In this document: positions 1 to 6,499 of the stretch, in pieces
Position numbering within the stretch: position 1 is the stretch's first letter
Layout of the letters: every line of letters begins with the position of its first letter
DNA from: JAGMXM01 sp964458325
GTDB lineage: Bacteria; Verrucomicrobiota; Verrucomicrobiia; Limisphaerales; UBA1319
Reading direction: 5' to 3'
Assembly (NCBI GenBank): GCA_964458325.1
Contig: CAYWIM010000049.1
Location: 1-34,125, forward strand
Length of the DNA: 34,125 bases
Notes under the pieces: model-generated
The model's input: only the letters and a program-made list of their open reading frames with translations
Told to the model about the DNA's origin: nothing
The model's database searches: none
Position numbers and translations under genes: made by a program

Positions 1-450
1 CAGGCAAGGGAGGGAGTGTATCCCCTGCGATACTCGACCGACCGAGCCACGAAGCAGATGGCCCGGCGCCGCCCCGCCCCGCAGGGCTGGGGGCCTTGGG
101 CGCGCTGGCTTTGTTGCTCCTCGCTCACAGACCGCGCGGGTATGCTCGCTCGTCGCGCCTCGCCAGCCCGCTCAATTCCCTCCAGCAAAATCGGAATTCA
201 TTTTTGCACAGACCCTTAGCCGCGTTCGCGATGCGGCAGCCCTTCAGCCGCAATATCCGGCTGGCCGATTCCTGGCTGACTTTCCGTTCGACAAGCCTTT
301 CTGGCTGAGGTAGGTTCAACCCATAAGGAATGACTCCCATCCGCTGCCTGGATACGGCAACCGGTTCGCTGCCATTCGCCAAGTGCGCCCGATGAGGAAC
401 CAGGAGCTTAGTCAACCTCCCGAAACTCAAACGATCCCCAAGAGAGTCCT
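1..450. other. Left intergenic region with an eroded repeat copy
   Basis: No convincing gene is seen here; short reading frames exist on both strands but none resembles a known protein. The region holds one core copy of the dispersed repeat (186-218), preceded by about 100 bases of GC-rich sequence that could be the eroded end of a mobile element. It also forms the 5' flank of the secreted phosphodiesterase gene, for which only a weak purine-rich stretch (AAGAGAG, about 438-444) precedes the ATG. Confidence 0.5.
186..218 (+). repeat. Dispersed repeat, core copy 1 (33 bp)
   Basis: This 33-bp stretch, starting CAAAATCGGAA and ending GCACAGACCCTTA, matches 6444-6476 with two mismatches (31 of 33). 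It has the same orientation as the copy at 6423-6476 and is opposite to the one at 34072-34125. Upstream of the core the similarity fades quickly, so this looks like an older or partial copy. Its identity is unknown; the end of an insertion sequence or a REP-like element are the two obvious possibilities. Confidence 0.8.
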
Positions 451-3024
451 ATGAAGACCTCTGTTCCCACCGCAGCGACCCTGAGCCGATTTGTTTCGAC
501 CGGGCTCGTGGCCGGTGCGATCCTGCTCGCCGCTGTCACGGCGGTCCGCGCGGCCGCTCCGACCGTGCAAGTTCTCAGTCCCGAGTGTCCTGCCTGGGCG
601 GACCTGTCGAAGCCAGCAGATTATATCGTGGCGGGTATCGATCCGGACAACGATCTGTCCCATTGCGACCTGTACGTAAACGGCGCCATAGTCCAGGGAA
701 AGAATTTCACTTCACCCACGAGCGGCACTACGTGTGCGTTCAGTTACACCTTCAATGCAGCCGGCAGCAACACCATCTCTTTCCAGGCCGTAGACAAGCA
801 GAACCACTACAGCTCGGGCGTCCGGTGTTCTGTTGTCGTCGTGAAACCCCCTCTGAACCGGAACCTCAGAGTCCTCACCTTCAATGCGCACCTCTTTGAG
901 GACAGCCCAGTCGAATGCGTTATCCGCTGCGCAGACACCTGGACCTCTCGAGATGTAAAATGGACGGATTACACCTATTACGATGAGGATCGCAGGTACC
1001 AGATCGCCGCCCACATCCGGTCGTCCGGGGCGGACATCGTGGCGGTCCAGGAAGTCTGGGCCTATGGTTACCGTTACTGGATGGCAGACGTCCTCGATGC
1101 TGGATCGCCCTCTTATCCATATAACTACTGGTATCTTGATAGCTCCATCGATGCCCAGAACGGCTATCACGCCTTCCATGCAGGCCTCCCGGTGTGCATA
1201 CCCCCAACCGCGCTGCTGCGACTGCCCGTTGAGGCCGATCGGGATCGAATGTTCAACACGTTGGGTTGCGGTCTCCTTCTTCTGAGCAAATACCCGTTGA
1301 GCCAATTCGATTTCCGGCGGTTTCCCACTTACACCCAGTCTCCCCTGGATGAGGCGGACAAGTCGGATACCTGGGCTGACAAAGGCGTTTTGACGGCCCA
1401 TGTGGACGTAGGCGGGACGCCGATCCGGATCGGTGTCAGCCATGCCCTGTGCGGCTGGGACGATTACTTTGGCGAATGGGGAAACGACTACGTCGCCGAT
1501 GCCATGACGACCTTTCAACATGGTGGGCAGGCCTTCATGGTTGCGATCAACAAACAGTGCCAGGGACAGATCACCCGGTTTGAGGATTACAGCTATTTCA
1601 ATCCCGCGGCACAAGCCACTGATTACGGAGCGGGATGGAAGCACGTTTCCCCCGTCGTCGCAGCGCCCGACTGTGCGGCGGCCGCATCCTTTGAGATGGG
1701 GGGGGACCCGTTTCTATTTGGCCTTGGAACGAATGGCAGCGCGACTGTGAGCCGCATCAACGACGACCTGGCGACCGGCTGGACCACGGTGTGCAGCAAT
1801 ATCCCCATCAGGGCCGAAACGATCACTGCGTTCAAGGTAGGAGGCCATCCGTATGTGTTGGGGCTCGACCGCGAAGAAAAGAAGGCATACGTGCTTCGAA
1901 TCAACGACGACCCCGCCACCGGAGCCACCTGCCTACGTACCAATACGTGGGAGCCGGCCAATATCGCGATCGCCTCGTTTGAGCTGGACGGCCAGCCGTA
2001 TCTCTTTGACGTCGACACGATGAACCAGGCGCGCATTTCCAGAATCAACGCGGATCCTTCGACCGGTTGGACGCACCTGCACACAAACGCCTGGGACTCG
2101 ACAGGCTCACTCCTCGCATCCTTTCAGTTGGGCGGCTCCCCCCATCTGTTCGCCCTCACGGAGGGTGGCAACGCACGGATCTCAAGGATCAACGCCAATC
2201 CCTCGACAGGATGGACTCATCTGTGCACGAACAAGTGGGGAACGGATTCGGAGTACGTGGCAGTGAAGTCCTTTGAAATGAACCGCCACCCGTATCTGTT
2301 TGTGTTGAGAAACTGCTGTGAACAAGGTTGGGATGTCACGCGGGCTCGCCGTCAGCCCGGGCGTGCCTTTCTCACAAGAATCAACGAGGACGGCCGGGGC
2401 TGGGAAAATCTCCGGCACTTTGAGGATATCAAGATGATCCGGGACGCAACCATCGATGTTGAAGACGGTCCGCCGGCAATCATGATGGGCGACTTCAATA
2501 TTGACCGCAACGAGTATGGACTGGTGAACGAGATATTCCATCAAGCGGGGGCGGTCGACGCGTACGTCAAGGTCCATGGCACGGGCGAGGGCGGAGAGAC
2601 GGTCAGCACGAACAACGTGCTCTATCGCTACTTTTACAAGGATGGTTCCGATCACGAGCGGATCGACTACGTGTACGTGAAACAATCCGGCAACGGTGCG
2701 TGGCTGGTGCCAACGAATGCTACCGTGATTCGGAATTGGCAGATGCCGGTCAACCACGAGGACCTTTCCGACCATTATCCCGTCAGGGTGGACTTCCGCC
2801 TGCAGGAGGCGTGCCGTCTGGAAGCCGCCCAAGTTCCTGGGGGATCTTTGCAGTTCAGCATCCAGGGAACGATCGGTCGGAACTGTGAGCTGCAGTTTTC
2901 GTCCGACTTGCTGGCGTGGGAGAGGCTGGCTGAGTTCCGCCTGACCGCCGCGCCCCATGTTCACACCGATCCCGCACCGGCAACCGCAGCGCGCCGGTTC
3001 TACCGCGTGCAGTTGCTGCCGTAA
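451..3024 (+). CDS. Secreted EEP-superfamily phosphodiesterase (sphingomyelinase-like) with an inserted repeat domain
   Basis: The 857-aa protein starts with a signal peptide (about residues 1-35), then an Ig-like stretch (36-130). The endonuclease/exonuclease/phosphatase fold follows, with its usual signatures: TFNAH at 143-147, QE at 200-201, SH at 330-331, GDFN at 680-683, RIDYV near 740 and SDH at 773-775. The DKGVL-type motif before SH resembles neutral or bacterial sphingomyelinases, so a lipid phosphodiesterase role is likely but unproven; a nuclease or other phosphodiesterase is possible. Between SH331 and GDFN lie about 310 extra residues built from roughly six 45-60-residue repeats with the pattern F-x2-GG-x-P-x-LF...ARISRIN-x-DP-x-TGW-x2-L-x2-N, suggesting a beta-propeller-like domain. 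The last 70 residues form a C-terminal domain ending RRFYRV, as in many verrucomicrobial secreted proteins. Codon use is more AT-tolerant than in the right half of the window. Confidence 0.85.
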   Translation: MKTSVPTAATLSRFVSTGLVAGAILLAAVTAVRAAAPTVQVLSPECPAWADLSKPADYIVAGIDPDNDLSHCDLYVNGAIVQGKNFTSPTSGTTCAFSYTFNAAGSNTISFQAVDKQNHYSSGVRCSVVVVKPPLNRNLRVLTFNAHLFEDSPVECVIRCADTWTSRDVKWTDYTYYDEDRRYQIAAHIRSSGADIVAVQEVWAYGYRYWMADVLDAGSPSYPYNYWYLDSSIDAQNGYHAFHAGLPVCIPPTALLRLPVEADRDRMFNTLGCGLLLLSKYPLSQFDFRRFPTYTQSPLDEADKSDTWADKGVLTAHVDVGGTPIRIGVSHALCGWDDYFGEWGNDYVADAMTTFQHGGQAFMVAINKQCQGQITRFEDYSYFNPAAQATDYGAGWKHVSPVVAAPDCAAAASFEMGGDPFLFGLGTNGSATVSRINDDLATGWTTVCSNIPIRAETITAFKVGGHPYVLGLDREEKKAYVLRINDDPATGATCLRTNTWEPANIAIASFELDGQPYLFDVDTMNQARISRINADPSTGWTHLHTNAWDSTGSLLASFQLGGSPHLFALTEGGNARISRINANPSTGWTHLCTNKWGTDSEYVAVKSFEMNRHPYLFVLRNCCEQGWDVTRARRQPGRAFLTRINEDGRGWENLRHFEDIKMIRDATIDVEDGPPAIMMGDFNIDRNEYGLVNEIFHQAGAVDAYVKVHGTGEGGETVSTNNVLYRYFYKDGSDHERIDYVYVKQSGNGAWLVPTNATVIRNWQMPVNHEDLSDHYPVRVDFRLQEACRLEAAQVPGGSLQFSIQGTIGRNCELQFSSDLLAWERLAEFRLTAAPHVHTDPAPATAARRFYRVQLLP

Positions 3025-3186
3025 CCTTCCCCGCAAACGCGCACGTACCTCTGCTCGATGGTTTCGGGCATCCAGCCGCGCACATTCTGGTACAACTTCC
3101 GCAACGACGGGGACGACCCGGTCTACTTCGAGCACAACATGGGCATCATCACACAGGAGCTGCAGCCCAAGCCAGCGTATGGGAAA
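3025..3186 (+). pseudogene. Fossil C-terminal fragment of a glycoside-hydrolase-like gene
   Basis: Directly after the phosphodiesterase stop codon, and in the same frame, the sequence encodes about 45 residues including FWYNFRNDGDDP, YFEHNMGI and PKPAY. This order of motifs (W-Y-x-F-x-NDG ... EH-x-x-GI ... PKPAY) is familiar from the end of the catalytic barrel in GH39/GH5-like glycoside hydrolases. No upstream barrel is present, and the frame runs on into the antisense of the sigma-factor gene. I read it as the remnant left by a deletion that joined the phosphodiesterase gene to this tail. The family assignment is from memory of the motif and is tentative; it could instead be a chance or unrelated short gene starting at the ATG at 3058. 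Confidence 0.45.
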
Positions 3187-3221
3187 TCATCATTGGTGCG
3201 GCCCGCAATGGCCAGCCAACG

Positions 3222-3806
3222 TCACAACCACTTCGGGAGAAGTTCGCGCAGCAGGTTGCGCGCGCGGTAGAGGCGGGATTCCACGGCTTTGGGTGTGGCC
3301 TGCAACACAGCCGATGCTTCTGCGATGGACATTTCTTCCCATTCGCACAGCACAATGGCTTCGCGCAGATCCTCCGGCAGGTTTCGCACGGCGGCGCGCA
3401 CTGCTTCGGCGCGCTCGGTGGCAACGGTTGCCTCATCGGGTGCGGCTGTGCCGGATGGCAGGATGTCGCCTGGGGTTTGCCCTGCGGTTTCGGATTCGGC
3501 ATCGAGCGAAACACTGGGATGGCGGGAGCGCCAACGCAGTCGATTCCGCGCCAAGTTGGCGGCAATGGTGAAAAGCCAAGCGCTGAACCTCTGGTCCGGC
3601 TTGAAACTCTCGCGAGCCCGATAAGCGCGAACGAAGGTGTCCTGCGCGAGGTCGTTGGCATCGTCCTCGTTGCCGAGCATCCGACAGAGAAAACGAAAAA
3701 CCGCCGGCGCGTGCCGGGCCATGAGATCGTCGAGCGCGGCATCCTGTCCGCCGACCAGCCGTGCCATATCCGCACGGTCCTTGGCATCGGGATTATCGGT
3801 GTCCAT
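3222..3806 (-). CDS. ECF RNA polymerase sigma factor of the metal-resistance locus (CnrH-like position)
   Basis: The 194-aa protein has region 2 (about residues 27-95: LMARHAPAVFRFL, DDANDLAQDTFVRAYR, AWLFTIAANLARN) and region 4 (about 135-190: LPEDLREAIVL, ISIAEA-type helix-turn-helix, ESRLYRARNLLRE). These are the core and promoter-binding parts of an ECF sigma factor, and no extra domains are present. It is the last gene of a leftward three-gene operon, and its start overlaps the 3' end of the sensor gene by 14 bp, so translation is probably coupled. The order anti-sigma, sensor, sigma is that of cnrYXH in Cupriavidus. The likely targets are its own operon and the divergent efflux operon; this is inferred from position and from the shared promoter block. 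Confidence 0.9.
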   Translation of the reverse strand: MDTDNPDAKDRADMARLVGGQDAALDDLMARHAPAVFRFLCRMLGNEDDANDLAQDTFVRAYRARESFKPDQRFSAWLFTIAANLARNRLRWRSRHPSVSLDAESETAGQTPGDILPSGTAAPDEATVATERAEAVRAAVRNLPEDLREAIVLCEWEEMSIAEASAVLQATPKAVESRLYRARNLLRELLPKWL

Positions 3807-4287
3807 GCGGATTCGAGGCGGCGGGCGACATGGTGCGCTCGATCTGCTCGTGGAAGCCCAGCGTCAGACGCTGCATCTCGGCGAGGTAGCGTCGGCCTTG
3901 ATCGGGCGGCATGACTTGGCTGACGTCGCGGAAATGCTGGAGCATGGCAGCCTGGCATTGCGCACGCACTGCCCCGATCTCGATCAGCTTCTGCTCGATA
4001 GCGGCGGGCGTGTTGGTGGGGGATGCAAGAAGGGCCTGCAGCTCGCACTGATGGGCGTCGATGCGCTCGCAGAATTCACGACACTTGGGCAGGTAGCCCT
4101 CGTGGAGCTGGCGGACGCGGCTCAACTCGGCGTCGGCCAGCCGGAACTCCAGGCGGAGCCAGTCGAGATCGTCCGTGGAGCGGGCCATGTGGTTGGTGCA
4201 CCAGTAGGCAACGAGGCGATGACCTCCAAAAAAGACGGCGGCGCCAGCGAGCAGCATGGCCGCAAAGATGATGAGCGGACGGCGCAT
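3793..4287 (-). CDS. Periplasmic heavy-metal sensor, membrane-anchored (CnrX/ZraP-like)
   Basis: The protein has 164 residues when read from the ATG at 4287. Starting further upstream in this frame would only translate the antisense-like shadow of the preceding gene. An N-terminal membrane anchor (about 5-29) precedes an all-helical periplasmic domain typical of the Spy/CpxP/CnrX heavy-metal-sensor group. Possible ligands are His62, Cys69, Cys73, Cys81, Cys111, Met115 and His118. Three cysteines in one helix region suggest a thiophilic metal such as Cu(I) or Ag(I) rather than the Co/Ni sensed by classical CnrX, which is inference. The MPPDQGRRYL stretch (126-135) is a family-typical turn. The gene lies 4 bp after the anti-sigma gene and overlaps the sigma gene. 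It probably binds the anti-sigma protein and releases the sigma factor upon metal binding. Confidence 0.8.
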   Translation of the reverse strand: MRRPLIIFAAMLLAGAAVFFGGHRLVAYWCTNHMARSTDDLDWLRLEFRLADAELSRVRQLHEGYLPKCREFCERIDAHQCELQALLASPTNTPAAIEQKLIEIGAVRAQCQAAMLQHFRDVSQVMPPDQGRRYLAEMQRLTLGFHEQIERTMSPAASNPHGHR

Positions 4288-4291
4288 GGAT

Positions 4292-4621
4292 TCAGTGGAG
4301 GGTATTGGGTGCGACGGCGGCCAGGTAACGCTCCTGCGCTTGCTGTTTGGCTGCGCCGGCACTGGCAACAAAGCCCGTGAGTCCGCCAGCCACCAGCAAG
4401 AGGGCCAGGCTGGCCAGGGCAAAGCGCGGGAGAAGCAGCCGCTCGATCCGTTGGTTGAGCCAGGCAAGGGGCGTGGGTGCCAGGTTGGCCCGGGATTCTT
4501 CGCGTTCAATACGGCGCCAAACGGATTCTTGGAAATGCGGCGGCAGGGGCGTAGCAGGCATTGCTTCGCGCAACAAGGCGCGGAGCCTTCCATCCTCCGG
4601 TGTTTGTCGATCGGCATTCAT
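4292..4621 (-). CDS. Small single-pass membrane protein, probable anti-sigma factor (CnrY-like position)
   Basis: This 109-aa protein has a charged, helical cytoplasmic N-terminus (about 1-62, with the motif PPHFQESVWRRIEREE) and one transmembrane segment (about 66-88). A short periplasmic tail follows. It has no zinc-binding HxxxCxxC motif. Size, topology and position (first in the operon, ahead of the metal sensor and ECF sigma genes) match the CnrY type of anti-sigma factor, which holds sigma at the membrane until the sensor binds metal. Sequence similarity alone would not identify it, so the call rests on topology and context. Its start lies about 30 bp downstream of the expected transcription start of the leftward promoter. 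Confidence 0.65.
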   Translation of the reverse strand: MNADRQTPEDGRLRALLREAMPATPLPPHFQESVWRRIEREESRANLAPTPLAWLNQRIERLLLPRFALASLALLLVAGGLTGFVASAGAAKQQAQERYLAAVAPNTLH

Positions 4622-4656
4622 GGGTATCAGGACCGCGCATGATCCGCCATGCGAAC

Positions 4657-4679
4657 GTTATACGCAGCGTCATAAGTCC
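4657..4679 (-). promoter_or_regulatory. Candidate promoter block of the anti-sigma/sensor/sigma operon
   Basis: Read leftward, GGACTTATGAC is followed after 5 bases by GTATAAC, which would serve as the -10 element. Transcription would start near 4650, about 30 bases before the ATG at 4621. The same block (GGACTTATGAC, 5 bases, GTATAA) occurs in the opposite direction ahead of the efflux operon. Whether GGACTTATGAC is part of a sigma contact or an operator is not decidable from sequence. Confidence 0.45.
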
Positions 4680-4779
4680 CGCCGCGTGAGGCTTGCCTGC
4701 CGCGGCGGCGCAGGCAGGACACGCGGCCTGGACGATTCTGTAGGCCAGGTCCCCTGACCCGGCGTTGTGGACTTATGAC
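4669..4779. repeat. 111-bp segment bounded by perfect 11-bp inverted repeats
   Basis: GTCATAAGTCC at 4669-4679 is the exact reverse complement of GGACTTATGAC at 4769-4779. Between them lies GC-rich sequence with its own imperfect palindrome (GCTTGCCTGCC against GCAGGCAGG). The arms are 5 bases from the -10 boxes of two divergent promoters, so a paired operator is the simplest reading. A miniature inverted-repeat element is the alternative; no target-site duplication is seen. Confidence 0.6.
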
Positions 4780-4791
4780 CCTCTGTATAAT
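4765..4791 (+). promoter_or_regulatory. Candidate promoter of the RND efflux operon
   Basis: A perfect TATAAT lies at 4786-4791, with TTGTGG at 4765-4770 as a poor -35 at 15-bp spacing. The right arm of the inverted repeat (4769-4779) sits inside the spacer, where a regulator or alternative sigma factor could act. Transcription would begin near 4798 and give a leader of about 200 bases. Confidence 0.45.
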
Positions 4792-4871
4792 AGCTCATGG
4801 GCGGCTTGGCAATCGTCTCCGAGGTTCATCTCGCCGCCATTCGTCTGCCTGTTATTACACCGGTCCCGGCC

Positions 4872-4924
4872 AAATCCCTCAGGGCATGTTTGGAGATTCC
4901 CAAGGGTGCCGCGGCGAGGGATTT
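4872..4924 (+). promoter_or_regulatory. Foldable leader in the 5' region of the efflux operon
   Basis: AAATCCCTC (4872-4880) pairs perfectly with GAGGGATTT (4916-4924). Nested inside are GGCA (4883-4886) with TGCC (4907-4910), and TTTGG (4889-4893) with CCAAG (4900-4904, one G-T pair). The three stacked stems would give one long interrupted hairpin ending 75 bases before the chosen start codon. It matches no riboswitch class I know, and its function is unknown. Confidence 0.4.
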
Positions 4925-4999
4925 CGCGGGGGGCGGGGTAAGCAGGTTCAAGGGCGGCCAGCGCGACCGCCAGAAGCGATGAGACAAGAAAGACACCGG

Positions 5000-6496
5000 A
5001 TGAAGCAGACCATGGTGGGAAATCGCAAACGCCAACGACTCGTCGCCGGGGTTGTAACTGTTGCCGCAGCGATGCTCTTGGCGGGCTGCACGGGCGTGCC
5101 GACCGGAGGCGAGCGCCAATCGCGGGCCGATTGGAAGGCGGTGGCGCAAATGTATCGGCCCGGCGATCGTAAAGCGGCACTGCCCACGCTCGATGCTCAC
5201 GCAGCGCTGGAAACGTTCCTGACCTACGCCATGCTGAACCAGCCGCGCGTCGAGGCCGCCTATTACGAATACGCGGCCGCGGTGGAGCGCATCACGGTGG
5301 AACGGTCGCTGCCCGATCCTCGCCTGACGCTGGAACTGGATATCCAGGATGTGGTGGCGACGTTGATGCCGGGGCTGATGATCGATCTGCCGTGGGTGAA
5401 AAAGCTGCGCATCCGCGCCGATGCTGCTTCCGCGGAGAGCCAGGCCAAGCACTTCGGATTTGAAGCGGCAGTGCTGCAGACCGCATTCGAGGTGAAGCAG
5501 GGGTATTACCAGTTGTGCCTCCTGCGGGAACGCTCGCGCGTGAGTCGGGAAACGTTGGCTCTATGGGGGCAACGGCAGCAAATCGCCCGCGCCCAAGTCG
5601 AAGCCGGCAAGGCCACGCTTCAGGATGTCCTGCGAGCCCAAATCGAGCAGGACCGGCTCAAGACGGAGATCGTGAACCTGGACGACTCGCGCAATTCCAT
5701 GCTGGCGCGGTTCAAGGCGGCGCTGGGGATGAAGGCTGACGAGCCGGATCCGCCGATGCCGGCACAGTTTGAAACCACGCCGTTGGACTTGACCTCGGAG
5801 CAGCTCTTTGCGGACGCGCTGGCCCGCAATCCGCGGCTCAAGGCGATGGAGGCCGAGGTCCGTATGGCCGAGACGGGCATCCGGCTGGCGCACACGAGCA
5901 AGCGGCCGGATTTCAACCTGGGTGTCGAAGCCGACGCCAAAGCGTCCCCCGCGATGGTGCGACCGACGTTGGGTATCACGCTCCCGATCTGGCGCGATAA
6001 AATCGCGGCCGAGATCGCTTCGGCACAGGCGCTTAAGAGCGCCGCGCAAGCCCGGCTATCCGCCGAACAGATCCGATTGGCCGTCGAGTTCGCGGACAAG
6101 TCGTTCATGGATCGCGAGGCCACGCGCAACCTGCAGTTGCTTGCGGATTCTCTGTTGCCTAAAGCGCGGCAGGCGCTGGAGGTCGCCCGCTCCGCCTACA
6201 GCAGCGGCCAGGCGGATTTCATCAACCTGCTCGATGCCGAACGCTCGCTCCTGGAGATGCAGCTCGCCGAAGCGGAAGCACGCATCCGTCGCGAGCTGGT
6301 TCTGGCGGAACTGTCGTTGCGGATCGTGGGCGTGCCGCCGCCGAGCGCACCGATCCTGACCCCAACCCGCCAATCCACTCCGGCCGCCCAAACTGCTCGG
6401 GAAAAGAAATCATCCCTTAGATCTGGCCCGGCGGCGCTCCCGCCAAAATCGGAAGTAATTTTTGCACAGACCCTTAACCTCCAACTCTTGAACTGA
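5000..6496 (+). CDS. Outer-membrane efflux lipoprotein, TolC/CusC family
   Basis: Read from the ATG at 5000 the protein has 498 residues. This start places a lipoprotein signal with box LLAGC (Cys30) at the N-terminus; AGAAAG lies 7 bases upstream. An alternative in-frame ATG at 4979 is possible. Two TolC-type repeats follow, rich in Ala/Glu/Arg helices typical of the periplasmic barrel (for example FEVKQGYYQLCLLRE and SAYSSGQADFINLLDAERS). It should form the outer-membrane channel for the adaptor and pump encoded just downstream. The final part of the reading frame (from about 6423) is encoded by a copy of the dispersed repeat, so the natural C-terminus was probably replaced. The adaptor gene starts 3 bp after this stop. 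Confidence 0.88.
   Translation: MKQTMVGNRKRQRLVAGVVTVAAAMLLAGCTGVPTGGERQSRADWKAVAQMYRPGDRKAALPTLDAHAALETFLTYAMLNQPRVEAAYYEYAAAVERITVERSLPDPRLTLELDIQDVVATLMPGLMIDLPWVKKLRIRADAASAESQAKHFGFEAAVLQTAFEVKQGYYQLCLLRERSRVSRETLALWGQRQQIARAQVEAGKATLQDVLRAQIEQDRLKTEIVNLDDSRNSMLARFKAALGMKADEPDPPMPAQFETTPLDLTSEQLFADALARNPRLKAMEAEVRMAETGIRLAHTSKRPDFNLGVEADAKASPAMVRPTLGITLPIWRDKIAAEIASAQALKSAAQARLSAEQIRLAVEFADKSFMDREATRNLQLLADSLLPKARQALEVARSAYSSGQADFINLLDAERSLLEMQLAEAEARIRRELVLAELSLRIVGVPPPSAPILTPTRQSTPAAQTAREKKSSLRSGPAALPPKSEVIFAQTLNLQLLN
6423..6476 (+). repeat. Dispersed repeat, full 54-bp copy 2
   Basis: This copy runs from CTGGCCCGGCGGCGCTCCCG to GCACAGACCCTTA and is the exact reverse complement of 34072-34125. 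Its last 33 bp match copy 1 at 186-218 with two differences. It lies wholly inside the 3' end of the efflux TolC gene. Confidence 0.95.
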
Positions 6497-6499
6497 CCT

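Larger units (their letters stand above)
4622..4999. other. Divergent regulatory region between the sensor/sigma operon and the efflux operon
   Basis: This 378-bp region carries two divergent candidate promoters with a shared block, a 111-bp segment bounded by perfect 11-bp inverted repeats, and a foldable leader at 4872-4924. A 61-codon reading frame (4797-4982) ends with a TGA overlapping an ATG at 4979 that is in frame with the efflux TolC gene. It could be a leader peptide, but its sequence does not look like a known protein. Confidence 0.6.

Noticed and set aside
16..430. Small frames on both strands in the left flank
   Set aside because: None has a ribosome-binding site or a recognisable domain, and they run through the dispersed repeat core.
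3793..4617. A 274-residue version of the metal-sensor protein starting at 4617
   Set aside because: The extra 110 residues overlap the anti-sigma gene in another frame and are low-complexity; the family start with its membrane anchor is at 4287.
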